Assembly: GCA_030043285.1 (NCBI GenBank)
Contig: JASHXZ010000765.1
Span: 1-5,786, forward strand
Source: Xanthobacteraceae bacterium
Lineage (GTDB): Bacteria > Pseudomonadota > Alphaproteobacteria > Rhizobiales > Xanthobacteraceae
DNA: 5,786 bases
Reading direction: 5' to 3'
Each line of letters begins with the position of its first letter. Positions within the stretch are counted from its first letter, which is position 1. Position numbers and translations under genes: made by a program. Of this stretch, positions 5,234 to 5,786 are shown piece after piece. The notes below the pieces were generated by a model. The model saw nothing but the letters and a program-made list of their open reading frames with translations. It had not been told where the DNA came from and did no database searches.

Positions 5234-5786
5234 GAATTCCGGCCGCCGTGCAGCACTGGATCGTACCGGTTGTCGTCGTCGCGGGCTGGGAGGCCTTCAG
5301 CCGCGCCGGCCTGATGCCGCGCTATCTGCCGGCGCCGACGCTGATCGTCGCTGCCCTGTTCGAGGTAGCGGGTGACGGCGAACTCGCGCGCGCCGTGGTG
5401 ACCAGCCTTTATCGCGTCGCGGTCGGCTTCGTGTTGGGCACCGGCGCCGGCACGCTGATCGGACTCGGCGCCGGTCTCGTTCCAGGCATTCGGCATTTCT
5501 TCGATCCGCTGGTGGCGTTCCTCTACGCGGTGCCGAAGATCGCATTTTTGCCGGTCTTCCTTTTGCTGTTCGGGCTCGGCCACGAATCGAAGATCGCGCT
5601 GATCGCCTTCTCCTGTTTCTTCCCGGTGTTCATCGCGTCGCGCCACGCCGTGCTCGCGGTCGACAAGCACCTGATATGGACGGCGGGCAACATGGGCGCG
5701 GCGCGCGCAACCACGTTCTTCCGGGTGATCGTGCCGGCGACAGCGCCGCAATTGTTCGCCGGCGCGCGGATCGGGCTCGCACACGC
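5230..5786 (+). CDS. ABC importer permease (SsuC/TauC-like), 3'-truncated by window edge
   Basis: The first 185 residues of an inner-membrane permease, with the frame open to the window end. Full-length relatives have about 250-270 residues. The start overlaps the ATPase stop (ATGA) and has GGAGG at 5221-5225. An N-terminal hydrophobic segment (IVPVVVVAGWEAF) is followed by LMPRYLPAPTLIV, which matches the family's L-P-x-P pattern after the first helix. Further membrane segments are VAVGFVLGTGAGTLIGLGAGL, the AVPKIAFLPVFLLLFGLG region, and IALIAFSCFFPVFIA. The cytoplasmic EAA loop that docks to the ATPase begins near residue 151: TAGNMGAARATTFFRVIVPA, followed by P-Q-L-F-A-G-A-R-I-G. The P-K-I-A-x-x-P segment and EAA loop place it in the binding-protein-dependent permease family (BPD_transp_1). 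It is the third component of the importer. Confidence 0.94.
   Translation, partial: MRIPAAVQHWIVPVVVVAGWEAFSRAGLMPRYLPAPTLIVAALFEVAGDGELARAVVTSLYRVAVGFVLGTGAGTLIGLGAGLVPGIRHFFDPLVAFLYAVPKIAFLPVFLLLFGLGHESKIALIAFSCFFPVFIASRHAVLAVDKHLIWTAGNMGAARATTFFRVIVPATAPQLFAGARIGLAH

Noticed and set aside
5137..5784. 215-codon open frame on the minus strand opposite the permease
   Set aside because: The plus strand encodes a permease with membrane segments and an EAA loop. The antisense translation is a low-complexity charged sequence.

Overview
The window looks like chromosomal DNA of a high-GC alphaproteobacterium, most likely a Hyphomicrobiales (Rhizobiales) member near the Bradyrhizobium/Rhodopseudomonas/Xanthobacteraceae group. 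The basis is strong G/C bias at third codon positions, protein sequences that read like that group, and a degenerate inverted repeat resembling the dispersed extragenic palindromes I remember from Bradyrhizobium-type genomes. No database search was possible, so the taxonomy is inference.

Layout: (1) bases 3-2484, plus strand, carry three tightly packed genes: the C-terminal part of an acyl-CoA dehydrogenase, a complete aryl-CoA ligase of the benzoate/2-aminobenzoate type, and a RidA-family protein lacking the hallmark arginine. (2) Bases 2500-3189, minus strand, carry an exported protein made of two tandem ABM-type (antibiotic biosynthesis monooxygenase) domains, convergent with the RidA gene and only 15 bases from it. 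(3) Bases 3190-3448 are a divergent intergenic region with a degenerate inverted repeat and only weak promoter-like sequences. (4) Bases 3449-5786, plus strand, carry an SsuA/TauA/NMT1-type ABC importer in the order substrate-binding protein, ATPase, permease; the permease runs off the end.

How the genes may work together: the first operon fits catabolism of an aromatic acid through its CoA thioester. The ligase would activate a benzoate-like acid (2-aminobenzoate is a good candidate), the acyl-CoA dehydrogenase would act on a downstream alicyclic or acyl-CoA intermediate, and the RidA-like protein would act on a reactive enamine/imine intermediate or regulate the pathway. The importer could bring in the aromatic acid or a related compound, but its substrate cannot be read from sequence. 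The tandem-ABM protein has an obvious signal peptide, so it would act outside the cytoplasm; its role is unknown.

I see no RNA gene, CRISPR array, transposase, phage gene or regulator gene. The families present are all known. The least ordinary elements are the exported tandem-ABM protein, the arginine-less Rid protein inside an aryl-CoA operon, and the repeat remnant upstream of the importer.
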